In this document: positions 48,632-56,857 of the stretch, in pieces
Position numbering within the stretch: the stretch's first letter is position 1
Layout of the letters: each line of letters begins with the position of its first letter
Assembly: GCA_009692725.1 (NCBI GenBank)
Contig: SHYP01000005.1
Span: forward strand, 1 to 64,000
DNA: 64,000 nucleotides
Direction: 5' to 3'
Source of the DNA: Dehalococcoidia bacterium
GTDB taxonomy: Bacteria; Chloroflexota; Dehalococcoidia; UBA2979
Position numbers and translations under genes: made by a program
The notes under the pieces: model-generated
The model's database searches: none
What the model saw: only the letters and a program-made list of their open reading frames with translations
Told to the model about the DNA's origin: nothing

Positions 48632-49075
48632 ATGCACATCGGGACGAAGGGCGACTACGGCGTGCGCGCGCTCATCGATCTCGCGCTCTACGGCGGGGAT
48701 CGCCCGGTGCAGCGCGCGGAGATCGCACGGCGCCAGCACATCCCGGAGTCGTACCTCGATCACCTGCTGGGGCAGCTGCGGCGGGACGGCTTCATCCGCT
48801 CCACGCGCGGCCCGGGCGGGGGGCACCAGCTGACCCGCCCTGCCGAGGAGTTCTGCCTGCTGCACATCCTCGAGAGCCTGGAGGGGTCGCTCGCCCCATT
48901 GCCCTGCCTCGAGGACGACGAGGTGGGCGAGCCGCACTCGGTGTGCGCGCAGCAGTGGGTGTGGCGCGAGATCTACGACGATATGCGCGAGCGGCTCGCG
49001 GCCGTGTCGCTGGCGGACCTCGCCGCCCGCGAGCGCGAGCGGCTGCGCACCGCCGCGCTCAGCTACGCGATCTAG
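48632..49075 (+). CDS. Rrf2-family transcriptional regulator
   Basis: 147 residues from ATG 48632. GDYGVRALIDLALYGG, IARRQHIPESYLDHLLGQLRRDGFIRSTRGPGGGHQL is the winged-helix domain. Cys residues in FCLLH, PCLEDD and SVCAQQ could bind an iron-sulfur cluster, but their spacing differs from IscR. Heading a cysteine cluster, it resembles CymR, the Rrf2 repressor of cysteine metabolism. It is followed after eight bases by cysK. Confidence 0.88.
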   Translation: MHIGTKGDYGVRALIDLALYGGDRPVQRAEIARRQHIPESYLDHLLGQLRRDGFIRSTRGPGGGHQLTRPAEEFCLLHILESLEGSLAPLPCLEDDEVGEPHSVCAQQWVWREIYDDMRERLAAVSLADLAARERERLRTAALSYAI

Positions 49076-49083
49076 GGCGATAC

Positions 49084-50025
49084 ATGGCGACGACCGAACA
49101 CGAAGCGTTGAGCGGTGAGGGCATCGTCGATTCCGTGCTCGAGCTGATCGGCGCGACGCCGCTCGTGCGGCTCGCGCGCGTGACGCCGGAGGGCTCCGCG
49201 GAGGTGCTCGGCAAGCTCGAGGCGCGCAACCCGGCTGGCTCCGTCAAGGATCGCATCGCGCTCTCGATGGTCGAGGCGGCCGAGCGCGAGGGGCGGCTGC
49301 TTCCCGGCGCGACGCTCGTCGAGCCGACCTCTGGCAACACCGGCATCGGGCTCGCGATGGTGTGCGCGCGCAAGGGCTACCGGCTCGTGCTGACGATGCC
49401 GGAGGACTACAGCGTGGAGCGGCGGCGGCTGCTGGAGCGCTTCGGCGCGGAGCTGCAGCTGACCCCGGCGATCGAGGGCATGACCGGCGCGGTGTTCGCC
49501 GCCCAGGAGCTCGTGGAGCAGCGCGGATACTGCATGCTGCAGCAGTTCGACAACCCCGCTAACCCGGAGGTGCATCGCCGCACCACCGGCCCCGAGATAT
49601 TGCGCGCGACCGCGGGGCGGCTCGACGCCTTCGTGGCGGGGGTGGGCACCGGCGGCACGATCACGGGCGTCGGCGAGGCGCTACGCTCGGCGGGCGTCGC
49701 GGCGCGCGTGGTAGCCGTGGAGCCGGCGCGCTCGCCGGTGCTGCAGGGCGGCCGGGCGGGGCTGCACGGTATCCAGGGCATCGGCGCCTCGTTCGTGCCG
49801 GGCGTGCTGAACCCCGACATCTACGACGAGGTCATCAGCGTGCGTGACGAGGATGCGTACGCGATGACGAAGCGGCTCACGCGGGAGGAAGGGCTGCTGG
49901 TGGGCATCTCCTCCGGTGCGAACGTGTGGGCGGCGCTGCAGGTGGCCGCGGAGCTGGGCCCCGGCCGCCGCGTGGTGACGATGTTGTGCGATACAGGCGA
50001 GCGCTACCTGAGCGTGGCGCTGTGA
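49084..50025 (+). CDS. cysK: Cysteine synthase (CysK type)
   Basis: 313 residues, fold-type II PLP enzyme. VLELIGATPLVRLARV, PLP Lys in NPAGSVKDRIA, phosphate-binding PTSGNTGIGLAM and GVGTGGTITGVG; GISSGANVWAAL near the end. It makes cysteine from O-acetylserine and sulfide. Second gene of the Rrf2-headed cluster, which also holds a distinct CysM. Confidence 0.92.
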   Translation: MATTEHEALSGEGIVDSVLELIGATPLVRLARVTPEGSAEVLGKLEARNPAGSVKDRIALSMVEAAEREGRLLPGATLVEPTSGNTGIGLAMVCARKGYRLVLTMPEDYSVERRRLLERFGAELQLTPAIEGMTGAVFAAQELVEQRGYCMLQQFDNPANPEVHRRTTGPEILRATAGRLDAFVAGVGTGGTITGVGEALRSAGVAARVVAVEPARSPVLQGGRAGLHGIQGIGASFVPGVLNPDIYDEVISVRDEDAYAMTKRLTREEGLLVGISSGANVWAALQVAAELGPGRRVVTMLCDTGERYLSVAL

Positions 50026-50062
50026 CGGTACGAACGCAGCTACAGCGGAGGGACGGCACCCC

Positions 50063-51244
50063 ATGCCCATAAGCGTCTACATCCCGTCGCCGTTCCGGCG
50101 GCTCACCCAGAACCGCGAGTACGTGTCCGTCGAGGGCGCCACGGTCGCGGAGGTGCTGGACGCCGTGAACGCGCGCTACCCCGGCTTCGAGATGCTCGTG
50201 TACGACCGCGAGCGTTCGATCCCGGCGCACATCAACATCTACGTGAACAATCTCGAGATCCACGAGCTCGGCGGCACCGCCACCGCGCTCCAGGACGGCG
50301 ACCAGCTCGCGGTGATCCCGGCGGTCGCCGGCGGCGCAGACGTGCCTGCCGGAGCGCCGGGCAACGGCGCGACGCCGGCTGCCGGCTCGGCGCTCAGCCC
50401 CGATGAGGTGATGCGCTACTCGCGGCACATCATCATGAACCAGGTGGGGCCCGGCGGGCAGCGCAAGCTGCGCAACGCGAAGGTGCTCGTGGTCGGCGCG
50501 GGCGGGCTCGGCTCGCCGGTGGCGATCTACCTCGCGCTCGCGGGCGTCGGCACGATCGGCATCGTCGAGTTCGATACCGTCGACCTCTCGAACCTGCAAC
50601 GGCAGCTGCTGCACCAGACCGGCGACGTCGGCAAGTCCAAGCTGCTGTCTGCGCGCGAGACGCTCGCGTCGTACAACCCGCATGTCACGGTCGTCGGGCA
50701 CGAGGCGCCGCTGACCTCGGATAACGCGTTCGAGATCATCCCGCAGTACGACATCATCGTGAACGGCGCGGACAACTTCGCGACGCGCTACCTCGTGAAC
50801 GACGCGGCGTACCTGTCCGGCAAGACGCTCGTCGACGGCTCGATCCTGCTGTTCGACGGGCAGGCGACGGTGTTCAAGCCGGGCTTCGGCTGCTACCGCT
50901 GCCTTTACCCCGCCCCACCGCCGCCCGGCCTCGTGCCGTCGTGCGCGGAGGCGGGCGTGCTGGGCGCGATCACCGGCATCGTCGGCTCCATCCAGGCGAC
51001 CGAGGTGTTCAAGCAGGTGCTCGGCATCGGCGAGCCGCTCGTCGGGCGGCTGCTGCTGGTGGACGCGTTGACGATGGAGTTCCGTGCGATGAAGCTGCGC
51101 CGCGACCCGGAGTGCCCGCTCTGCGGCGATCACCCCACGGTCACCGAGCTCATCGACTACGACCAGTTCTGCGGCTCGCCGCCGCTGGTCGCGCCGGAGC
51201 CGGCCATGCTGTCCGCTGGGGCGACGGTCGCCGGGGACAGCTAG
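50063..51244 (+). CDS. Sulfur carrier fused to E1-like adenylyltransferase (ThiS-MoeB/MoeZ type)
   Basis: 393 residues. Residues 1-91 are a beta-grasp carrier ending VAGG (Gly90-Gly91), followed by an Ala/Gly/Pro linker (92-110). Residues 111-393 are a MoeB/ThiF E1 domain: YSRHIIMNQVG, nucleotide loop VGAGGLGSP (144-152), DTVDLSNLQRQ, zinc pairs CYRC and CPLC, and Cys294 in PSCAEAG. It lacks the rhodanese domain of MoeZ. It should adenylate carrier C-termini for sulfur transfer. Its own GlyGly is internal and needs cleavage to be used. Confidence 0.9.
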   Translation: MPISVYIPSPFRRLTQNREYVSVEGATVAEVLDAVNARYPGFEMLVYDRERSIPAHINIYVNNLEIHELGGTATALQDGDQLAVIPAVAGGADVPAGAPGNGATPAAGSALSPDEVMRYSRHIIMNQVGPGGQRKLRNAKVLVVGAGGLGSPVAIYLALAGVGTIGIVEFDTVDLSNLQRQLLHQTGDVGKSKLLSARETLASYNPHVTVVGHEAPLTSDNAFEIIPQYDIIVNGADNFATRYLVNDAAYLSGKTLVDGSILLFDGQATVFKPGFGCYRCLYPAPPPPGLVPSCAEAGVLGAITGIVGSIQATEVFKQVLGIGEPLVGRLLLVDALTMEFRAMKLRRDPECPLCGDHPTVTELIDYDQFCGSPPLVAPEPAMLSAGATVAGDS

Positions 51245-51286
51245 CCGGGTCGGTCCAACAGCAGGCACGGGCGGAGGGGGCACGCG

Positions 51287-51574
51287 TTGGCGGTGCAGGT
51301 ACAGGTCACGTCGGTAATCCAGCGGGTCGTGGACGGCCAGCGGCAGCTTGCCGCCGAAGGGGTGAACGTCGCCGAGATCATCGACGATATCGAGCGGCGC
51401 TACCCCGGCTTCCGTGCGCAGCTGATGGACGAGCACGGGCAGCTGCACCGCTTCGTGAACATCTACCTCAACGACGAGGACATCCGCTTCTTGCAGGGCG
51501 CGGCCACCGCGCTCGCCGACGGCGACCGGGTGTCGATCCTGCCCGCCCTCGCCGGCGGGTGTCACCTGCCGTGA
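51287..51574 (+). CDS. Sulfur carrier protein with GlyGly-CHLP tail (CysO-like)
   Basis: 95 residues from TTG 51287 with GGAGGGG upstream. Beta-grasp with HRFVNIYLNDEDIRFLQG and RVSILPALAGG; Gly90-Gly91 is followed by Cys-His-Leu-Pro. Such tails are removed by JAMM proteases in related systems (QbsE/QbsD), and a JAMM gene lies 3 kb downstream. The tail codons fall in a GTCAC repeat unit, so they could also be an accident of repeat insertion. Confidence 0.85.
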   Translation: MAVQVQVTSVIQRVVDGQRQLAAEGVNVAEIIDDIERRYPGFRAQLMDEHGQLHRFVNIYLNDEDIRFLQGAATALADGDRVSILPALAGGCHLP

Positions 51575-51593
51575 CGGGGTCACTCGCCGTGAC
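51561..51593 (+). repeat. GTCAC-N5-GTGAC 3'-end element, copy 5 (double unit)
   Basis: GTCACCTGCCGTGAC (51561-51575) overlaps the carrier stop codon; after GGG, GTCACTCGCCGTGAC (51579-51593) and GGGCACGG follow. Same orientation to the upstream gene as copies 1, 2 and 4. Confidence 0.7.
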
Positions 51594-51705
51594 GGGCACG
51601 GACTTGCAGCCGACCGCGCTGAGCAGGGCGGACGACGCGGGATCGCGGCGGGGCGCTTCGGGGCGGTCGAGCTAGGCGCCGGCGGACAAGGGGCTCGGCA
51701 CTACG

Positions 51706-52641
51706 ATGCGCTACACGAGCATGCTCGAACTCGTCGGCAACACGCCGCTCGTGGAGATCGCCGCGCTCTCGCCCAAGCCATCCGTGCACCTGTGGGCCAA
51801 GCTGGAGGGTCAGAACCCCACCGGCTCCGTGAAGGACCGCATCGCCAAGTTCATGGTCGAGGCCGCTGAGCGCAACGGCACGCTGCGGCCCGGCCAGCGC
51901 ATCCTCGAGCCGACCTCCGGCAACACCGGCATCGCGCTCGCGATGATCGGGCGGCTGCGCGGCTACCCGGTGACGGTGGTGATGCCCGATGCGGTGAGCG
52001 CCGAGCGCATCGAGATCCTGCGCGCGTTCGGCGCGGAGATCATCTTCTCGCCCGGCGACCTTGGCACGAACGGCTCCGTGGCGATGGCGCGCGAGGTCGC
52101 GGCGCAGCACCCCGACTGGTTCATGCCCTTCCAGTACGAGAACGCCGAGAACCCGCGCGCCCACTACGAGACCACGGCGCCCGAGATCATCCGCGACCTG
52201 CCGGAGGTCGACGTGTTCGTCGCCGGGCTGGGCACGGGCGGCACGCTGACCGGCGTCGGGCGGCGGCTGAAGGAGCACAACCCCGCGGTGCGCATCGTGG
52301 CAGCGGCGCCGCACCCCGGCGACCTCGTGCAGGGGCTGCGCGCGCTCGAGGACGGCTATATCCCGCCCGTGTTCGACGAGACCGTGCTCGACGGGCGCAT
52401 CGTGGTGGACTCGCAGAGCTCGTTCCGCGCGACGCGCGACCTGACGGTGCGCACCGGCATCTTCGCCGGCGTCTCCAGCGGCGCCGTCGTGCGCGCCGCG
52501 CAGAAGGTGGCCGAACGCATGGACGGCGGCCACGTGGTCTGCCTGCTCGCCGACGGTGGCTGGAAGTACCTCTCCTCCGGCCTGTGGACGCAGGACTACG
52601 ACGCGATCGAGGAGCGGGTGGGCTCGCAGCTCTGGTGGTAG
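51706..52641 (+). CDS. cysM: Cysteine synthase CysM, O-phosphoserine/sulfur-carrier type
   Basis: 311 residues. MRYTSMLELVGNTPLVEI, PLP Lys in NPTGSVKDRIA and PTSGNTGIALAM. The C-terminus WKYLSSGLWTQDYD ... GSQLWW matches the mycobacterial CysM end, which closes over the active site. That enzyme uses O-phosphoserine and a thiocarboxylated CysO. The neighbouring carrier, E1 and JAMM genes support the same route here. Confidence 0.9.
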   Translation: MRYTSMLELVGNTPLVEIAALSPKPSVHLWAKLEGQNPTGSVKDRIAKFMVEAAERNGTLRPGQRILEPTSGNTGIALAMIGRLRGYPVTVVMPDAVSAERIEILRAFGAEIIFSPGDLGTNGSVAMAREVAAQHPDWFMPFQYENAENPRAHYETTAPEIIRDLPEVDVFVAGLGTGGTLTGVGRRLKEHNPAVRIVAAAPHPGDLVQGLRALEDGYIPPVFDETVLDGRIVVDSQSSFRATRDLTVRTGIFAGVSSGAVVRAAQKVAERMDGGHVVCLLADGGWKYLSSGLWTQDYDAIEERVGSQLWW

Positions 52642-52708
52642 CCTGCGCCGCGGCGGGCTCCGGCACGGCGCTTGACCTTCGAGTGGCTTGAATCGATAAG
52701 GTCGTCGC

Positions 52709-53329
52709 GTGGGCGAGACAGTCAGCATCGGGGTCGCGGCACGGGAGAGCGGGCTGGCGCCGTCCGCGATCCGGTACTACGAAGCTGCCGGTGTGCTGCC
52801 GCCCGCCGCGCGTGGCGACTCGGGGTACCGGCTGTACGCGGCGGACGACCTGCGGCGGCTCAGCTTCGCGCAGAAGGCGCGGGCGCTCGGGCTGCCGCTG
52901 GCGGACGTGCGCGCGCTCGTCGCGCTCGCCTTCGACGGCGACTGCGGCGAGTACGTCGACGACCTCACCGAGCGGCTACGCGCGCGGCGCAACGACGTAG
53001 AGCAACAGCTCGCGGCGCTCGACGCGCTGCGGCTGGAGCTCACACGGCTCGAGGAGCGCGCGCGGGCAGCGCAGTGCGACGACGGCGTCGCTACGCACTG
53101 CGCGCCGGACGGCGACTGCTGTCTCGGCAGCCCCTGTGGCGCGAGTCGAGCGCCAGCACGCGGGGAGGAGGAAACGCCATGCAACCAGGTTGCGAATGCG
53201 ACTGCGGCCAGTGCGACTGCGACAGCTGCTGCTAGCATCGCGCTAGCGATCGACCGGCGGCCGGGCATGCACGGCCCGCCGGGCGCTCCTCCACGATGCA
53301 GCGGCAGCACCAATAGCGGCGCGGCGTGA
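52709..53329 (+). CDS. MerR-family regulator with Cys-rich C-terminus
   Basis: GTG start at 52709; 206 residues if read to the stop. The helix-turn-helix is SIGVAARESGLAPSAIRYYEAAGVLPP, followed by GYRLYAADDLRRLSFAQKARALG and a coiled coil (about 85-125). Cys in GDCGEY, QCDDG, THC and GDCCLGSPCG suggest metal or thiol sensing. The last 55 residues are low-complexity and overlap a separate Cys-rich peptide gene, so the true end may differ. Confidence 0.82.
   Translation: MGETVSIGVAARESGLAPSAIRYYEAAGVLPPAARGDSGYRLYAADDLRRLSFAQKARALGLPLADVRALVALAFDGDCGEYVDDLTERLRARRNDVEQQLAALDALRLELTRLEERARAAQCDDGVATHCAPDGDCCLGSPCGASRAPARGEEETPCNQVANATAASATATAAASIALAIDRRPGMHGPPGAPPRCSGSTNSGAA
53179..53235 (+). 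CDS. 18-residue Cys-rich peptide, metallothionein-like
   Basis: MQPGCECDCGQCDCDSCC has seven Cys in 18 residues. A strong GGAGGAGG site lies eight bases before the ATG. It overlaps the end of the MerR gene in another frame. It could chelate metal or report cysteine supply through its seven Cys codons. Alternatively, a frame error would make it the tail of the MerR protein. Confidence 0.55.
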   Translation: MQPGCECDCGQCDCDSCC

Positions 53330-53360
53330 TCGCGCAGCGCGATACGAAGGGGGAGGCACC

Positions 53361-54185
53361 ATGGTCGATAAGCTGGTGACGGCGGACTGGGTGGCGCAGC
53401 ACGGCAACGACGCCGGCGTGCGCCTCGTCGAGGTGGACGTCGACACCACGGCGTACGGCGAGCAGCACATCGCGGGCGCCGCCGGCTGGAACTGGACGAC
53501 GCAACTCCAGGACCAGCAGCGCCGCGACATCATCTCGAAGGAGGGGCTCGAACAGCTGCTCTCGGCCTCCGGCATCGCGAACGACACCCACGTGGTGCTC
53601 TACGGCGACAACAACAACTGGTTCGCGGCGTACGCGCTGTGGCTGCTGGAGCTGTACGGCCACGAACGCGTCTCGCTGATGGACGGCGGCCGCGTGAAGT
53701 GGCTCGCCGACAGCCGCCCGACGACCGCCGACGTGCCGGGCGCGACCCCAACCACCTACCGCGCGCAGCCCGCGAACGCCGCCCTCCGCGCGAAGCGCGA
53801 CGACGTGCTCGGCGTGGTCACGGGCGGTGTCGCGCAGCTCGTGGACGTGCGCAGCCCCGCCGAGTTCAGCGGCGAGATTATCGCGCCGCCCGGCATGAGC
53901 GAGACCGCGCAGCGCGGCGGCCACATCCCCGGCGCGAAGAGCATCCCGTGGGCGCGTGCTGTGAACGAGGACGGCACCTTCAAGGCACCCGACGAGCTCC
54001 GCGCGCTCTACGGCGGCGCGGGCGTGGAGGCAGGCACGCCGACGATCGCGTACTGCCGCATTGGCGAGCGCTCCTCGCACACCTGGTTCGTGCTCAAGCA
54101 CATCCTCGGCTACGCCAACGTGCGCAACTACGATGGCTCATGGACCGAATACGGCTCGCTCATCGACGTCCCGATCGAGCGCTAG
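53361..54185 (+). CDS. Thiosulfate/3-mercaptopyruvate sulfurtransferase (two rhodanese domains)
   Basis: 274 residues. The N-terminal rhodanese domain (about 5-120) lacks an active-site Cys. The C-terminal domain has LVDVRSPAEFSGE and the catalytic Cys232 in YCRIGERSSHTWF, as in mycobacterial CysA/SseC-type enzymes. It could supply persulfide sulfur to the carrier proteins, replacing the rhodanese domain missing from the E1. GGGGGAGG precedes the ATG. Confidence 0.92.
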   Translation: MVDKLVTADWVAQHGNDAGVRLVEVDVDTTAYGEQHIAGAAGWNWTTQLQDQQRRDIISKEGLEQLLSASGIANDTHVVLYGDNNNWFAAYALWLLELYGHERVSLMDGGRVKWLADSRPTTADVPGATPTTYRAQPANAALRAKRDDVLGVVTGGVAQLVDVRSPAEFSGEIIAPPGMSETAQRGGHIPGAKSIPWARAVNEDGTFKAPDELRALYGGAGVEAGTPTIAYCRIGERSSHTWFVLKHILGYANVRNYDGSWTEYGSLIDVPIER

Positions 54186-54186
54186 C

Positions 54187-54606
54187 GTGACGGCAGACTC
54201 GACAGCGGCGCAGGCGCCGGGCGGCGTCGCGGACAGCGCGGCGACGCGCGCGCTGCAGCAGTTGCTGCTGCGGCGTGCGCTCGCCGCGGGCGAGCCCGGG
54301 CGGCTGCACGTGCGCTTCGATGCGCGCGTGCTGGACCGCTACCGCGAGCGCGGCGCGCAACTGCTGCGCACGCGCACCGTCGGGCGGGTCGCGATCCCCG
54401 GCGCATGGTCGCTCGACGTCGGCATCGCGGCGGAAGGCCGCGAGCTACACGTACCGTTCGACGACCTGCGCCAGCGGCTGCCGGAGGCCGAGCGCGAGCA
54501 CTGGCTCGCGCACCTGCTCGACGTGCCGCTCTCCGCAGCCTTCCTGCAGATGCGCCTGACACCCGGCGCCTGCATCGACGACGGCGAGACGGAGGCGTGG
54601 GGCTAA
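54187..54606 (+). CDS. Hypothetical protein in the cysteine/JAMM cluster
   Basis: 139 residues from GTG 54187, one base after the sulfurtransferase stop and abutting the JAMM ATG. ALQQLLLRRALAAGEPGRLHVRFDARVLDRYRER starts it, with VGRVAIPGAWSLDVG and HVPFDDLRQRLPEAEREHW later. It has one Cys (GACIDDGE). No family is recognised. The tight spacing on both sides suggests it works with the protease or sulfurtransferase. Confidence 0.65.
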   Translation: MTADSTAAQAPGGVADSAATRALQQLLLRRALAAGEPGRLHVRFDARVLDRYRERGAQLLRTRTVGRVAIPGAWSLDVGIAAEGRELHVPFDDLRQRLPEAEREHWLAHLLDVPLSAAFLQMRLTPGACIDDGETEAWG

Positions 54607-55044
54607 ATGGTGCACATCGCCCAGCCGGTGCTCGACGAGCTGTGGGCGCACGCGAACGAGGACCGCGAGCGCGAGGTGTGCGGCTTCATCCACGCGCTTG
54701 ATGGCCGGCTCACCGTGCACCGCGTGCGCAACGCCGCCGCGGACGGCGCCGGCAAGTGGCGCTACTTGATGGACTCGCAGGAGCAGTACGCGGTCGAGAA
54801 GGAGCGGGAGCGCTCCGGCGCGCAAGTCTTCGCGATCTACCATTCGCACGTGCAGTCGGTCGCGCAGCCCTCGGAAACGGACGTGCGCATGGCGATCTGG
54901 GAGCTGCCGGAGCCGATCGGGCGGGCGGCGGTGTACCCGGACGCCTACTACATCGTCGTCTCGCTCACGCACGAGCCGCGCATCCGCGCCTGGCGCATCC
55001 CGCTCGACGGCGTGCCGGTCGAGGAGCCGATCGAGGTCGCGTGA
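54607..55044 (+). CDS. JAMM/MPN+ metalloprotease (Mec-like)
   Basis: 145 residues with the complete JAMM zinc motif: Glu23 (REREVCGF), His79-x-His81 (YHSHVQS), Ser89 and Asp92 (PSETD). Mycobacterial Mec removes cysteine from the CysO-cysteine adduct; QbsD trims carrier tails. Here it could do either, and could also release the carrier from the E1 fusion. The start is directly after the preceding stop; it overlaps folP by GTGA. Confidence 0.92.
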   Translation: MVHIAQPVLDELWAHANEDREREVCGFIHALDGRLTVHRVRNAAADGAGKWRYLMDSQEQYAVEKERERSGAQVFAIYHSHVQSVAQPSETDVRMAIWELPEPIGRAAVYPDAYYIVVSLTHEPRIRAWRIPLDGVPVEEPIEVA

Positions 55045-56417
55045 CTCAGCCCGAGCCCGGCGCCCCGCCCGCGGCGACCGCGATCGGCCGCCACCGGTTC
55101 GTGTGGGGCACGCGCACGTACGTCATGGGCATCGTGAACGCGACGCCGGACTCCTTCTCCGGAGACGGCGTGCTGGACCCCGCGGCGGCCGCCGCGCAGG
55201 CGCGGCGCATGGTCGCCGACGGCGCGGACCTGCTCGACATCGGGGCGGAGTCGACGCGGCCCGGGCACGTCCCGCTCTCCGTGGACGTGGAGTGGGCGCG
55301 GCTGGCGCCGGTGCTGCACGCGGTCCGCGCGGCGGTCGCCGTGCCGCTCTCCGTGGACACCGCGAAGGCGGCCGTGGCCGCGCGCGCCTTCGCGGCCGGC
55401 GCCGACGCGCTCAACGACATCCACGGCCTGCGCGCCGACCCCGCGTTCGGCCCCTTGCTGGCGCGCACGGGCGGCGCGGCCGTGCTCATGCACAACCAGC
55501 GCGGGCGCCGCTTCTCCGGCGACGTCATCGCCGACGTCCGTGCCGGCCTGCGCGCCAGTCTGCAGCTCGCGCGCGACGCTGGCGTCGATGAGCGGCGCGT
55601 GATCCTCGACCCGGGGTTCGGCTTCGGCTGGGAGCCGGCGCAGAACCTCGAGCTACTGCGGCGGCTAGGCGAGCTGCGCGACCTCGGGCGGCCGCTGCTC
55701 GTGGGCACGTCGCGCAAGTCGACCATCGGGCACGTGCTCGAGCGCGCCGAGGGTGAGCGCGCGTGGGGCACGGCCGCGACGGTGGCGCTGGCGATCGCTG
55801 CGGGGGCGGACATCGTGCGCGTCCACGACGTGCGTGAGATGGCGGAGGTCGCGCGCGTGGCGGACGCGGTCGTGCGCGGCTGGCCGCCCGCGGAGCGGCG
55901 CGTCTGGCTCGGCCTCGGCGGCAACCTGGGCGACCGCCTTGCCGTGTTCCGGCGCGCGCTCGCCGGGCTCGAGGCGGGCGGCGTGGCGGTGCAGCTCGTG
56001 TCGGCGGCCTACGAGACGCCGCCATGGGGCGTCGTGGACCAGCCCCGCTTCGCGAACGCCGCGCTCCAGGGGCGCACCGCGCTCGCGCCGCACGCCCTGC
56101 TCGCGCTCGCCAAGCGGCTCGAAGCGGAGGCCGGACGCGACTTCGCCGCGCCGCGCAACAGCGCGCGGCCGCTCGACATCGACCTGTTGCTCATCGAGGG
56201 CGTGCAGCTCGACGAGTCGCAGCTCACGGTGCCGCACACCCATCTGCACGAGCGGGCGTTCGTGCTGGTGCCGCTCGCGGAGATCGCGCCGGCGCTGCGC
56301 CACCCGCGCCTCGGGCGGACGATGCGCGAACTGGCTGCCACCGTCGCCGCGGATGGGATCGAGTCGCTGGCGGACGCCGGCTGGTGGCTCCCTCCCGGCG
56401 ACGGCCGCGCGTCGTAA
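55041..56417 (+). CDS. folP-folK: Dihydropteroate synthase fused to HPPK
   Basis: 458 residues from GTG 55041. The N-terminal DHPS (about 25-290) has MGIVNATPDSFSGDG, DIGAESTRPG, ALNDIHGL and LVGTSRKS. The C-terminal HPPK (about 295-440) has WLGLGGNLGDR, YETPPWGVVDQPRFANAA and RPLDIDLLLI. The two consecutive folate steps are joined in the order P-K, reverse to the fungal/plant K-P form. Confidence 0.93.
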   Translation: MTQPEPGAPPAATAIGRHRFVWGTRTYVMGIVNATPDSFSGDGVLDPAAAAAQARRMVADGADLLDIGAESTRPGHVPLSVDVEWARLAPVLHAVRAAVAVPLSVDTAKAAVAARAFAAGADALNDIHGLRADPAFGPLLARTGGAAVLMHNQRGRRFSGDVIADVRAGLRASLQLARDAGVDERRVILDPGFGFGWEPAQNLELLRRLGELRDLGRPLLVGTSRKSTIGHVLERAEGERAWGTAATVALAIAAGADIVRVHDVREMAEVARVADAVVRGWPPAERRVWLGLGGNLGDRLAVFRRALAGLEAGGVAVQLVSAAYETPPWGVVDQPRFANAALQGRTALAPHALLALAKRLEAEAGRDFAAPRNSARPLDIDLLLIEGVQLDESQLTVPHTHLHERAFVLVPLAEIAPALRHPRLGRTMRELAATVAADGIESLADAGWWLPPGDGRAS

Positions 56418-56472
56418 GCATCCCCTCCGAGGTGCGACAGCGCTGTGACGGCGTTTGTGACAGTGCGTACCG

Positions 56473-56526
56473 CCGTTCGCCGAACGGGCGTCAGAGGCCA
56501 CCGCAGGTGGTACAACATACGTGTTG
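56473..56526 (+). promoter_or_regulatory. Two perfect inverted repeats, possible operators
   Basis: CCGTTCG-C-CGAACGG (56473-56487) and CAACA-TACG-TGTTG (56513-56526) lie in the 157-base gap before the small zinc-ribbon gene. No regulator can be assigned. Confidence 0.35.
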
Positions 56527-56574
56527 AACAAAGTGACGGGACGCGCGTGAGGCAGGTGCAGGGAGGCGAGTCGC

Positions 56575-56808
56575 ATGAGCTGGTGGCGAATCGGCCGCAA
56601 CAAGCAGGCGGAAGCAGCGGGCACCACGACGGCGGCGCCGTGCTCGCATATGGCGCTCGTGCCGCACTGGGACCGGGTGCAGGACATGGGCCGCGACGAG
56701 CTCGCGACGTCGTTCCGTTGCGAGTCCTGCCATACGCAGTTCGCGCCCGCCGAGGCCGCCGCGCTGCGGGCTGCCGAGGCGGAGCGCCTGCGTCGGCTGA
56801 CGGAGTAG
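56575..56808 (+). CDS. Small zinc-ribbon-like hypothetical protein
   Basis: 77 residues, GGGAGG site. MSWWRIGRNKQAEAAG starts it; CSHMALVPHW and CESCHTQF give Cys/His ligands for one zinc, then a short helix. No known family. Isolated between folP-folK and convergent minus-strand genes. Confidence 0.65.
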   Translation: MSWWRIGRNKQAEAAGTTTAAPCSHMALVPHWDRVQDMGRDELATSFRCESCHTQFAPAEAAALRAAEAERLRRLTE

Positions 56809-56857
56809 CGTTGGCGAGCGCCCGCCGCGGGCGTCGCTGTCGCGTCGGGGCGAAGCG

